A stretch of DNA of 40,657 nt, taken from contig JANDJZ010000539.1 in assembly GCA_027943245.1 (NCBI GenBank), positions 1 through 40,657 of the forward strand. The letters are read 5' to 3'. Origin of the DNA: Acanthamoeba sp. SK_2022b (lineage: Eukaryota; Discosea; Longamoebia; Acanthamoebidae). A model generated the notes under the pieces. It had not been told where the DNA came from and did not search any database. It saw only the letters and a list, made by a program, of their open reading frames with translations. How positions within the stretch are numbered: position 1 is the first letter of the stretch; every line of letters begins with the position of its first letter. A program made the translations under genes and the position numbers. Positions 21,875-34,547 of the stretch are shown piece by piece.

Positions 21875-24800
21875 TCACCACTCTTCGTCGTCCACGGCCT
21901 CCTCGCTGATGGCCACTCGCCTTGCGATCAGAGCCTGGAGCGAAAAAAGATGAATAAATAACGCAAGACCGTGTACACGTCGTGCAAAGCGGGGGGGAGG
22001 AGCGGCACGCACCCGAGCAAGGAAGTTGAACACGCTCGTGTCGTTGTCCTCCTTGTCGCGCGCGACTTCTTCGTGGTCCTGCGTGTTACGTGCGCGAACG
22101 GTTGTAATGTCAAACACACATGCGCACGCGATATGTTACGTCGCGCGCCTGTGTCGTACCACTTTCTTGAGCTTGGTGGAGGCCAGGCGATCACGCAGGG
22201 AGCTGGCCACGGTGTTTCCCGAAGCGATGGCCCGGTACGACTCACCAGCATGAGCCGTAGCGGTGACCGCTGGCAAGACGGGGGCGGAAGACACGAGCGG
22301 AGGTGGAGGCGCCGGAGCAGCAGGAGGAGGCGGGGGCAGAGCGGCATAGCTCCTGTGTATCGTGCTCCCGCTGTCTTCCTCCTCGTCGAGCGCCAGATCG
22401 TCGTCCACATCAGGCGCGCTGGTCTGCACGGCCAAAGACAACACCCATTGTCCCTCAGCTGCGTAAAATCCACGCGTGTCGTTGTGCCATACCTCAATGA
22501 GGTCCTGCTGGTGCTGGATGACGGCGTTCTTCTCCTCGAGCTGCAGCTTGAGCTCTGCAATCTCGCGATCCTTAGCGCCGAGCACCTCGCTGGACCACAC
22601 TGCAGCGCTTCCGCCAGTGCCTGCCGCTGGCGCGCCACCTGTGCCAACGCACGGTCAGTAGTGCAAACTGCCTGATAGTGGCGAATGCAGGGTGCGCACC
22701 TTTGCGATTGGCCAATTCCTCGCGGAGATCGGTCAGTTCCTTCTCCACCCTTTGCTTCTGCTCTTCGCTCAGGGCGAGCCGCTTGGCAAGAAGATCCTCT
22801 CGACCCTTGCTCGCCGCCGCGCGGGCATGGAGCCGCCGCTCGAGTCGCTCAGCTCTGCTCTGGGCCTCAATCCTGGCATTCTCCAGGTTGCTTCGGATCT
22901 TCCGCTCCTCTTCAAGGTACATTTCGGTGATGGTGAGCTTCTCTTCAAGCGGCTCTCGGACAAGCCGGATCTCTTCCTCAGCGTTCTTCTTGATGGCCTC
23001 CATCTCACCGTAGAGCTCCAGCTGTATTCTCTTCAGCTCCTGCTCGAAGCGCTGACGGGCCTCGCTGATCTCGGCGGTGCTCGAAGCGATGGCTGTTTCG
23101 AGCTCGACGGTGAGAGAGGAGTTCTCGACCTTGAGTTTGTTAACCAGCTGCTGAGAGGTGTCCGCGCGCTCGCTCTCATACTGTAACTTCTCCTTGAGCT
23201 GTTTGACTTCCTATTCAATAGGGGCATGATGTGCGTTGGCAATCGCGAGTGGACGCTTCAGGAGGTCATTACTGCAGACCCAACAGAGAGGGGAGGCGCC
23301 CTACCTCGATTGCATTGCTCACTTTGCTCTGCATCCACATGCCCTCACGCTCTGAATTATCCCTCAGCTTGTCCAACTCGGTTGTCTTTTCATGGCGCAA
23401 TGGGTGTGAGGAATCAACGGATTATGAGATGGGTAGGGGTGAGGGAAAAACGAAACAAGTTACCAGAGCTTGATTCTCTTCTCGTAGTCGGGACTGCTCA
23501 GCTTCGTGCACTTGCCTCTTTTCCTCGAAGTCGATGACGACATAGCTCAATTCCTCTGCCCTGCGCCACTCGGCGTCCAAATCCTTCTTCAACTTCTCAA
23601 CTGCACATCCCGTTGGTGTAAGTCAAGTGAAGATCGATTGGAAAGACGCGCGCGCGTGGGCGTGACTGCGTACTGGTTTGAGCTGTGCGGAAGTCGACCA
23701 CCATTCCACCCGATGCTCTCGGCCCAGCTGCGCCACGGACCTCTGCATGCAGCCATTCAACAGCGGTTTAACTCCGGTTGCGGTGCTCCAGCGCAAGATT
23801 GGGTCGGTGTGACCCGTACGAGGATTTGGGTTGTGGACAGGGCTCATCGTGGCGGCCGACGCCACCTGACGCTTGAGATCCCTGTTCTCGCTCTCCACGG
23901 CGTACTTAGCAAGCTTGAGGTCCTCCACTTGAACAAATCCGGGGTTTGTGGTCAGCAAACAAGCAGAACTGGCGCGCCAGTGTTACGCCTACCTTCTCGC
24001 AACAGTCGCTGGTTGGCCTCTTGCAGTGTTTGCTGCACCTGGAGCATTTTCCTTCTCACTGAGCAGGAAGAAGCACCGAGTAGGTGAGCCTGAGCTGCTG
24101 ACCAAAAGTCATCTCGAGAACATCCATTCCGTCTCATTACCTGACTGTGTCCCTCCACCACTTGCACCTCCTGGGCGCGTCGCGGCCAAGAACTGGCGTT
24201 GCGGCGGTGCCGAGGCCTGCAGCGCAGCAGCCACCGAGGTCGGAGCTAAGGTCTTGGGCTGTGCTGGAGCGAGCGAGGCAGAGGCGGTGGCCAGTAGCTG
24301 CGAGGTTTGTGAGGGCGGAGGTCCTTGTGCTTGCACGGGAGATCGCTTCCGCCGGCTCATTTCCTGGCGCGCTGTGATGGTGATGGTTAGGAACATCATT
24401 AGCTAATGAATGTGAAGAGAGCACAAGAGCACTGAGAGCTCAATACGAAGGGCGTACTCGCCGCCTCTTCCTGGAACTGTTGTGCTATCTTGGCAAGTGA
24501 CGCCGAGTCATTGGCTAGGATCAGCTTTGCCTCGTCCGCTGTCAGCCCACCCGCTCCCATCTGGTTCCACCACGTGCATGTTAGAGCGCATCGGCCGCTG
24601 TTTGTGGGTGGGGGGGGGGGGCGAGAAGTAATGCACATGCGTACAGCTTCGAGGGCTTTGTTGATGCTCTTGAGCATTTCGTCCATGGCGTCCTGGCTGG
24701 TCGATGAGGGCGTGACGGAGACGTGGGCGTGGTGCTGGAATGAACCGGCGATCACTCCGCCGATCTGCATGGGTTGCTGCTGGCTATCCTTGTCCTTGCT

Positions 24801-25356
24801 CACCACTGCCCCAAGGCCAGCAGATGAGGACTTGCGTTTCAGCTTGTCGGCAAGTCGCAGCGTCCCCTTCCTTCTGCACGCACAAAGAAGTCGAACGAAG
24901 CCAAGCTTGAGCAAGAAAGCGCTCGTTGAGGGTGTTGATGGAGATGGAGATGTACGGAGGAACAGTAGGCGAGACAGCATGCTTCAGGTCGGCTGGTGCA
25001 GCCAGGTGCTCGTCGCTGTCTTCATGTGGTTCCCGCGTGTTGTCCGTGACGGGAAGCTTTGTTTTTCTTTTCTCTTTGGTTTTCCTTTTGTCCTTTTTGT
25101 CGTTGGTTGTTGGCTCCCCGTTCCCACGCTCGCAGAAGTCTTCATTTGTCTGTGGTGGAGGGACAAGGGTGGCCCGTCGGTCGGCTGGCTTGGGCGAGAG
25201 GGTGACAGGCGCCAGTCCAGGTGACGAAGAGGGGCGGGCAGGACGCGGTGGTGGAGGGCTCATTGCCTTGATCAGGCCTCCTCCAGAAGCCCCTGATGCA
25301 GAAGAAGAAGAAGAAGAGGGAGAGGCACCTGGGGTGCTGCCATTTTTCTTCAACAT
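21875..25356 (-). CDS. Coiled-coil protein with poly-Pro, WH2 and central-acidic tail: probable Arp2/3 nucleation-promoting factor
   Basis: Thirteen exons (25356-24956, 24873-24645, 24560-24458, 24371-24141, 24058-23993, 23927-23820, 23600-23464, 23385-23305, 23210-22700, 22638-22493, 22423-22160, 22078-22013, 21934-21875) stay in one frame and give 800 residues. Residues 1-320 are low-complexity Ser/Pro/Ala with KKDKRKTKEKRKTK and a helical patch (ADEAKLILANDSASLAKIAQQF). Residues ~322-671 are charged coiled coil (EMEAIKKNAEEEIRLVREPL, EEQKQRVEKELTDLREEL, DREIAELKLQLEEKN). Then come poly-proline (701-713, profilin-type), a WH2-like actin-binding motif SSLRDRLASTKLKKV (745-759), an amphipathic Arg-containing helix FNFLARALIARRVAI, and an acidic end EEAVDDEEW with Trp as the last residue. 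This order is the VCA module of WASP/WAVE proteins, which activates Arp2/3; the ARRVAI stretch resembles SRRIAVE of WAVE. No WH1, WAVE-homology or WASH domain is visible. The frame is open upstream to 25521, so the true start may be earlier. Confidence 0.78.
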
Positions 25357-25594
25357 GTTGTCCTTCTCTTGCTTCTCTTTGCTGCTCTCGGATACTCGAA
25401 GAGTGTGTGCGCGCGTGCACGATAACGTTTGAATATTCAAATGACCTCGGCGCCCCATACACACGTAACAAGACGCGTTGTCACCAATGGCAAGCTTGAA
25501 CTCGAGGCCTACCGCGCCCAATGCGCAAGAAGCAATTTCCGCGGCGGCCCAAACAAACGCTGGCGCGTGTTGCGGTCACCCCAAGATTGGTTTT

Positions 25595-27423
25595 TCAGAT
25601 AGGCGGGCATGTGGCGATGGGCGCGAAGCCAATCCGGTCAAGGTTCTTGTCAAAAGCGACGTGGTAGCGCTGCATGAAGATGTCGCCGATGATGACACCC
25701 AGTCCGTCCATCGAGTAGAGGCCCCTGCAAAACAGCCACGCAGGTGTGTGAGTCCTGCAACCAAGGCTTACATATTAGGTCCAAATGCACGTGCGTACAA
25801 GCAGTAGGTGCCAGGCACGCCAGCCCCCTGCCACTGTAATCATCGCACCGCACCGCCCGCACCACATCGCCATGAGTTAACCCACCGGTGGTGCCTATTC
25901 AAAACGCACGCGCGCGCGCGGAGAGGGGTGATACCAAGTAGTCGATGGGCTGAATGGGCAGATCGCCGATGCCAGGGAAGTTGATGGAGAAGGTGGGGAA
26001 GAGCTGGACCTGCTGCGGGGTCATTGGGATGCAGGCGCCCTGGAAGATGTTCTGGTTCTTGGGCGCATTGCACACGCCGGGCAGGTTGACCTTGGAGCAT
26101 AGAGCGAGGAACTGCTTCTGGACGGCGGCAAAGATGTCCGACGGCAGGATGAGGAGCGTAGTACCCGAGTCGACGATGACGCCGTTCCAGTTGAGCGTGT
26201 ACCACGAGAGGCCGATCGACTGGTTGCCTACCTTCATGTCATTGATCTCCACGTTGTACCACTGCTCCTGGGAGATTTCGGTCCACTTGAAGTTGGGGTT
26301 CTTGCTGTAGTCCACACCCAGGGTGAGCACGCCGCCCTCGGGGCGGAGGCACATCGAGAAGCCGTCGTAGAAGTTGTAGGTATCGTAGAGGGTGTCGAAC
26401 ACGGAGGGACCGCTCCACGACGAAAGCGACTCGAAGGCAAAGCCCATGATGCCGTCTACACCAGTCTGTGTGAAGAATGGGCAGCAGGGAACCGACATAT
26501 CAGAGGGCCATGGCGTAGTAGTAGTGGTGGTCAGGTGGTGGTGGTGGTCAGGTGGTGGTCAGGTGGTGGTGGTGGTGGTGGTCAGGTGGTGGTAGAGTGG
26601 TATGCGTATTGATCACATACCGCCTCAAATCCATTGGGAGCGTCTACGTTGTTGATGGCGCCGAACACTACTTGGTTTCCCTGCGTGCTGTAGTTGCCGA
26701 ACACGAGCACGTCCTGGGCTAGGTTGCCGCTGATCGACGAGCCGTCGCCGTACCTTCACGTGGGGGAGGGGAAGGTCGCGCCACGACAGTTGAAGTGTCA
26801 GAGGCGTGGGAGCATGCGACAACAAGGTGTGGGAGATGCCGGGGCAGTACTGGTTGTCAAAGTTGCAGTTGCCCATGCCTTCCGAGCATTGGTTGGTGCA
26901 GGTGTAGTCTGTCTCGCCGCAATCAACATAGCCGGCGCTGGACGACTTAGAGGCGTCGTAGTAGGCGTACCGCTTCCCGCAGCCCGAGCAGCCGGCCGCG
27001 AAGGCAATCAAGTCGGTCGAACCTACCGTACCCGAGCACCATGGCCGCGACCCCGTCTATCCGTCAGCATTCACGCAACCACCATGGTGGTTGGAGACAA
27101 AAGGTGTGCTTTTGCTTGGCCGAATAACGGTTTCAAGAAGGGGTTTAAAGAAGAGTGTCGGGGCCTACAAGACAAGCTATACCGGTATCGATTTGGAGGT
27201 TGAGGTACTGGGGCGGCGTGCCGAGGCCGACGGAGGCGAAGTACTCGCCCCACACATTGAGGTTGCCGGTCAGGTGGATGGGCTCATGGCCGGCCTTGAC
27301 CGCCCGCCGGGTGAGGAGCGAAGTCTGCCTGCCCTTGAGCGGCACCACCGCCTGCGGGTGGGCCAAATGTACCACGAACGAGAGTGCCACCAGGCACACA
27401 ACAAACAAGGCGGTACGCATCAT
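25595..27423 (-). CDS. Pepsin-like (A1) aspartic protease, secreted
   Basis: ATG at 27423 opens with a signal peptide (MMRTALFVVCLVALSFVV), followed by a short basic propeptide-like stretch. Exon 1 ends at 27183 inside the first catalytic motif: GATACCG joins GTTCGACC at 27022 to give DTGSTDL. The N-lobe continues FAAGCSGCGKRY..., several Cys, YGDGSSISGNL (flap region), VFGAINN and TGVDGIMGFAFESLS. The C-lobe has LGVDYSKNPNFKW, WNGVIVDSGTTLLILP (second catalytic Asp), then GVPGTYCLGLYSMDG, VIIGDIFMQRYHVAFD and FAPIATCPPI before the TGA at 25595-25597. Both Asp are kept, so it should be active, probably in the lysosome/phagosome or secreted. Several exons; some splice sites are inferred from family alignment. 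Confidence 0.9.
26519..26601 (-). repeat. (ACC)n/GGT-rich simple repeat in an aspartic protease intron
   Basis: Imperfect GGT triplets with GGTCAGGT interruptions on the + strand, hence ACC-rich and pyrimidine-rich on the transcribed strand. The intron's 3' end lies about 50 bases downstream, before TGVDGIMGF. Confidence 0.85.
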
Positions 27424-27851
27424 CCTTTAGAAGACACACAGACAAAAGACAGAAGTGCTTCGCTTCTTTTGGGTTGGTCCCTTGGGCGATGCGTATTAAT
27501 AATAATATTGCTGCTATGGGAGCTAAATCGGCCAATTGGCGCCTTTTGGGAGAGATTGAGAACCGAATCAGAAATCAGAGAGCAACCTCTGCTGGGGGAC
27601 AAATGGGCGCTGGGTAGGAATACAAAAAAGATAACATCAACTCGAGCGCGACATGGATCAGTAACCACCATCCCCATACTCTTCTTCTGTCGGTTTGCCT
27701 CTTTTTTCTCTTTGTTCGACATCGTGCGTGTGGGCTGGTCTGGGTGGTTGGCGCTGGTGATCGAGGTCTCCCTTCCAAGTGTAGGATGTGTGAATGCTGA
27801 ATAATAATTACCCTTAACGCCGCTCTCTCCTTCCCGCTTAAGTTACACCAT
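27424..27851. other. Intergenic region between MOB1 and the aspartic protease
   Basis: 428 bp between two tandem minus-strand genes. It contains a short AT-rich element near 27490-27515 (ATTAATAATAATATT), possibly part of the protease promoter. No reading frame of note. Confidence 0.4.
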
Positions 27852-27924
27852 TCACTTGCCGGTCAAGTTTTGGATCAGGTCTTCCAGAGGAGCCATTTCC
27901 TACAACGACGACGTTGTTAGATGT

Positions 27925-27959
<35 letters not shown>

Positions 27960-29012
27960 GGTGCGTTAGATAGCTGTGCTCCTTGATCACCAGTGCGTGT
28001 GCCAGGGGTTGATTTTCCAGGCAGTGAAGAAGAGAACTCACCTTTCTCGGCACGAGGTCGAACTCGGTGACAAAGTAGTAGTAATGCTGAGATACGAAGG
28101 GGAGGAACAAGTCAATACACGTACGCTGCCTTGGCCAAGTGAGGATGGGAAATAAGATGGAGCAGCAAGGTTTCATGTACCTTGAAGCAGGTGTTGAGGT
28201 GCGCTTCTTCGCCAAGGTCTACAATCTTCTCGAAGTGGGAATAGTAGATGTGGGCGTAGACACGGAAAAGACGCTTGAAGATTTGCTTGATCTAGCGTTG
28301 TATAAAGAGCGGGGGTGAGCAAAACGGACGTTGTAAAGAGCAGGGGTGAGCAAAACGGAACAGCCCCAACCACAATAATCGCTCGTTGTTGGGATCTCTC
28401 TCTAAATAAAAATAAAACAAAGTAACAACAACAAATTGGAGCGGAGGGCACCTCAAGGACGAAGTTCCTGGGGAAGGGGACGTCTGTCGTTGGGGGGAAG
28501 AGCTGTTCATTGTCTAGCTTGGATTGGATCCATTCCATGAGCTTGTCCACATATTCAGGAGCAGACACCTGGTGCCAGCAGCAATCAGGATGACGATGGA
28601 TTATTTCCACCACGCAAATCAAAATTTGTTTGTTCTCGTGCAATCTGTGCCATTTGGAAATATTGGGGGGGGAGAGAGAGAGACTGACCTTGACGGGCTT
28701 CTTGTTGACCTCATCAGCCCAGAGGTACTCGTACTTGGGCGAAGCGCTCATGACCGCGCAAGTCTTTTCCGTGCAGAAGAGGGTAATGCTGCCGTAGAGA
28801 AGATTGACCTGGTTGAAGAAATCGACGGTGTTGGTTGCCAGCCATTCATTCTGATCCTCGCCTTCGGGCAATGCGACTGCCGAACGGATGTCACCGCTTC
28901 CCAGCGTCTCCTTGGCCTTCTTGTGTAGTTCGTATCTCTTCGTTCCCTTCTTGAAATGCTTGCGTTCCTTGAGCGTCTTGCTCTTGTCCGCGAAGATGCC
29001 CTTCTTCAACAT
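27852..29012 (-). CDS. MOB1: MOB1 kinase activator
   Basis: Adaptor that binds and activates NDR/LATS kinases in the Hippo/mitotic-exit pathway. Five exons (29012-28689, 28568-28452, 28291-28181, 28086-28042, 27899-27852) give 214 residues, close to the 216 of human MOB1A. Shared blocks: [39 protein letters not shown] (two Zn-binding Cys), [37 protein letters not shown] (two Zn-binding His), [28 protein letters not shown]-type end. The N-terminus ([20 protein letters not shown]) is divergent and basic. All Zn ligands are present. The last intron contains a (TC)n(AC)n run. Confidence 0.96.
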
Positions 29013-29364
29013 TTTGGTTTTTTTGCTTCAATTCCTTCTGCCTTCCTGCGCGATTGAATGGTACAACGAAATGGAGGGAATGAGACCAAGGGGCGCCTTG
29101 GTGATTTCTCTCGGATGTACAGTGGTTGCGTTGTTGTTGGTGTTGGTTGTCCGCAGCAACACGGCGAACGGACTTTGTTCAAGCTTTCATACGATAGGTC
29201 CGACAATTTGCTGACGCGGCACCAGCAAGGCACGCAGCGGTGTGTGCTATTCATGATAAAGAAAATAAAGAAAATAGATAAAATAAATAAATAAATAAAT
29301 AAATAAACACCCTGGTGGAAGAGAAACAGCAGAAGGGTGGTGGCGGTGCAAGAGCTCTTTCGAA
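29013..29364. promoter_or_regulatory. Divergent promoter region, MOB1 and the phospho-lyase-like gene
   Basis: 352 bp between divergent start codons. Contains an (AAAT)n run at 29279-29308 about 60 bp before the plus-strand start; the rest is mixed sequence. Promoter role inferred from layout. Confidence 0.5.
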
Positions 29365-31851
<2,487 letters not shown>

Positions 31852-32012
31852 GTTGTTGGCCTCCTGGGGCAAACCGTGCAAGGGCCGTTGGCATTTAAGG
31901 TGGCGCGTTGTGGTGGCTTTTCTTCTTCCCCATTTCTTCTTGCACCTCCCCAGCGTTGCGGCGTTGTTTTGTGTTCCGGGATTATTAATAATCTCACCGG
32001 CGGCAACAAGCA
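31852..32012. other. Gap between the phospho-lyase-like gene and NIP7
   Basis: 161 bp between two tandem plus-strand genes; presumably a 3' UTR and a compact promoter. Nothing specific seen. Confidence 0.4.
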
Positions 32013-32305
32013 ATGCGTCCCCTTACCGAAGAAGAGACGCGAATCTTCTTCGAGAAGCTGGCAAAATAGTACTATTTCCGCCTCACTACCAACCTAGCCG
32101 GCAATTCAGATTAATTAATCTAACACACCCACAACAAACAATCTCCAAAAAGCATTGGACGGAACATCAAATATTTGATTGACCGAAAAGATGAGAACTT
32201 CGTGTTCCGGCTACACAAGGACCGCGTCTACTACGTCAGGTAAAATCTCATCTTTCTACCGCCGTTCCTACAATTTTCAGATCATCTCTAACTCGTGAAG
32301 ATTTA

Positions 32306-32366
<61 letters not shown>

Positions 32367-33163
32367 AGCGAAACCCTGATGCGGAAGGCCACCAACGTTG
32401 GGCGAACCGAGCTCATGTCTCTGGGTACCTGCTTTGGCAAGTTCACCAAGTCGCGTAAGTTCAAGCTGCACGTGACCTGCCTCGACCACATCGCACAGTA
32501 CGCCAAGGTACATTGGACGTCGCTTGCCCGCCCTGGGCTTCCTCCGTCACAGCTTTGATGTGAGCGCCGGCGTCCTGTCCACGGGCTGGCAGTGCCGCTC
32601 ACGAGTTCCTTTTTGCTTCTTCTTGCCATTTTTATATTTATATATATATATATATATGTCTGCAGTACAAGGTGTGGGTGAAGCCCGCAGCTGAGATGTC
32701 CTTCTTGTATGGTCATAACATCACCAAGGCCGGTCTCGGGCGTATCACTGAAGACACGCCACAGTACGTTCTTCCTTTTTCCTCTTTATGAGATCAAGCT
32801 GTTGGCGCCATGTCGTCCTGCCTTAGCCTTGGTTGCTGTCGTCATGTTGAGCGCCGCTCAGAAGCGGAGAAACTGACGTTATCCTGTTTGCGTATCGCGC
32901 AGGTATCAGGGAGTAGTGGTCTACAGCATGGCCGACGTTCCTCTTGGTATGGTCGCCAAGCTCAAGCTCTTGCTCTGTCGTGGCCAGTCTTTTGTGAGCT
33001 CTGTGGACTAAGACTGCAGTTGTTCTCTTTCTGGTGGTGTGTAGGCTTTGGAGTGACGGCAAAGTCCACACAGGAATGCAGGAAGCTCGACACCACAACG
33101 ATCGTGTGCTTCCACCAGGCCGACGTGGGCGAGTACCTCAGAGAGGAGGGCCACCTCACCTAA
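32013..33163 (+). CDS. NIP7: 60S ribosome biogenesis protein NIP7
   Basis: Nucleolar RNA-binding protein needed for 60S subunit maturation. Six exons (32013-32068, 32153-32239, 32369-32507, 32666-32763, 32903-32946, 33045-33163) give 180 residues, the same length as human NIP7. Start [21 protein letters not shown]; then [88 protein letters not shown] and [11 protein letters not shown]. The C-terminal half is a PUA RNA-binding domain. The short introns are dominated by simple repeats next to their 3' ends. Confidence 0.97.
32310..32364 (+). repeat. (GT)n microsatellite in NIP7 intron 2
   Basis: About 27 GT units ending directly at the ACAG acceptor; exon 3 starts at 32369. Confidence 0.95.
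32632..32657 (+). repeat. (TA)n run in NIP7 intron 3
   Basis: A TA-rich run directly before GTCTGCAG, which closes the intron at 32665. Confidence 0.9.
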
Positions 33164-33347
33164 TTGCGTTGTCCGATTGCCAGAACTCACAACAAACATC
33201 GATTCCCACCACACAGTGCATCCACACAGTGCTGTCCTTTGTTTTGTTTTCTGGTGATTTTTCTTTTTTTTTTGGAATGTCTCGGTTATGCGCCGACCTC
33301 ACGGGTTCGGCAGAAAAACAGCACCAAACCATGAAGAAGCCCAAAAG
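33164..33347. other. Gap between NIP7 and the Rab5-like gene
   Basis: 184 bp; T-rich tract at 33256-33272. Likely a 3' UTR plus promoter. The downstream frame is open from 33288, so the start codon could be further upstream. Confidence 0.4.
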
Positions 33348-34324
33348 ATGGAGACAGAACAGCCACGAGGAGGAGGAGGAGAAGGTGGAGCTTCCCCCAA
33401 AAAAATGGTGGTGAAGGTGGTTCTGATAGGAGATGCCTCGGTGGGCAAGTCGTCTTTGGCCATGCAGTATTGCCTGCACAGATTTTATGAGGACCAAGCA
33501 CCCACCATAGGAGGTGCCTTCTATCAGCGAGTAATTGTGGGCTCGCCTGATCCCGACACCCCTCCACGCGATGTTCGAGTTGACATCTGGGACACCGCCG
33601 GTACCCCTCTCATCAACCAAGCTTACAAGAACTCAACCAAACAAAGATCCTAACGTTCCCCCCTTTTTTCCTTTTTTTTTTTTTTTGGGATTTTTGACCA
33701 TCACACGTTTCTAAGGTCAGGAGCGGTTTAGCAGCATGGCCCCCATCTTTTATCGTGATGCTCAGGCGGCTCTGGTTACGTTTGATGTTACTTCGCACTA
33801 CAGCTTCGATCGGGCGCAATGGTGGATTGACGAACTCAAGCAAAAAGGCCCCACTGACGTTGCCATCGTCTTGGTACGGAGCTCTGGCGGCTCCTCCACG
33901 CAGCTTTGCTACTACAATACCATGGTGCTGCATGGATTCGGCGCCTGATCAGACAAAACAATGCTGCCAGGTGGGCAACAAGGTGGATATCGTTCACGGT
34001 AGGGTGGTAAGTGCAGTAGAAGCTGAAACCTATGTCGCGCAACGCCCAGAGCTGCTGTTCTACACCGAGACTTCAGGTAGGATATAACTTGTTGTGTGGC
34101 TCATTCCCCGGCCAGATCTGGCTTTCCACTCCTCGTTGCTGAGACAAGGTTACCGTCGTGCGACCACGCCAGCCAAGACAAGCCAAGGAGTGAGGGAGCT
34201 GTTCGAGCGCGTAGCGCGCGAGGTAGTCGAGCGCGGCACTGCAAAGGAAGAGCGACCCCAGCAGGGCCAAATCAAAGCGCCAACATCGTCATCGTTCTAC
34301 GGCTCCCTCTGTTGCGGCGTCTGA
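33348..34324 (+). CDS. Rab-family GTPase, Rab5/Rab21-like
   Basis: Four exons (33348-33600, 33716-33873, 33971-34076, 34173-34324) give 222 residues in one frame. A Gly/Glu-rich start (METEQPRGGGGEGGASPKK) precedes MVVKVVLIGDASVGKSS (P-loop), HRFYEDQAPTIGGAFYQR (switch I; Rab5 has STIGAAF), [36 protein letters not shown] and TETSAK. It ends GSLCCGV, a CCxx-type prenylation tail. Between switch I and WDTAG there are about six more residues than in Rab5 (VGSPDPDTPPRD). Probably early endosome/phagosome traffic; Rab21 or Rab22 are alternatives. A second in-frame ATG at 33288 would add 20 residues. Confidence 0.88.
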
Positions 34325-34477
34325 TGGGGGGGGGGATCCAGGGAGAGTCGAAGACTCGTGCAAGTCTCTTGCGTGTGATAGTGTACATATGTCATTCAAC
34401 TGGGGAACAGTTCCTTCTTCTGTTCCAGCTGTGTCGGGTGATGGGCACCGAAATTGGAGAATGCTGGGCTATCACGC

Positions 34478-34512
<35 letters not shown>

Positions 34513-34547
34513 GAGAGCAGCCACGGCGGAAAACGGATCAGCAAGAA
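34325..34547. other. Gap between the Rab5-like and WD40 genes
   Basis: 223 bp holding a G run (34325-34335) and a 32-bp poly-A tract (34480-34511), which ends about 36 bp before the WD40 start codon. Confidence 0.45.
34480..34511 (+). repeat. Poly(dA) tract of 32 bp
   Basis: Uninterrupted A run in the gap upstream of the WD40 gene. dA:dT tracts often exclude nucleosomes in promoters; a retroposed tail is unlikely because the gene before it keeps its introns. Confidence 0.9.

Noticed and set aside
25520..25600. Aspartic protease and WH2-CA protein as one fused gene
   Set aside because: The protease ends with a normal C-terminus and stop at 25595-25597, and the next frame starts separately downstream.
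32295..32558. Second Cys-Val repeat frame
   Set aside because: Same reason: NIP7 intron 2 repeat followed by a genuine NIP7 exon.
34480..34511. Poly-A as the tail of a retroposed gene copy
   Set aside because: The gene before it keeps three introns and no target-site duplication was seen.
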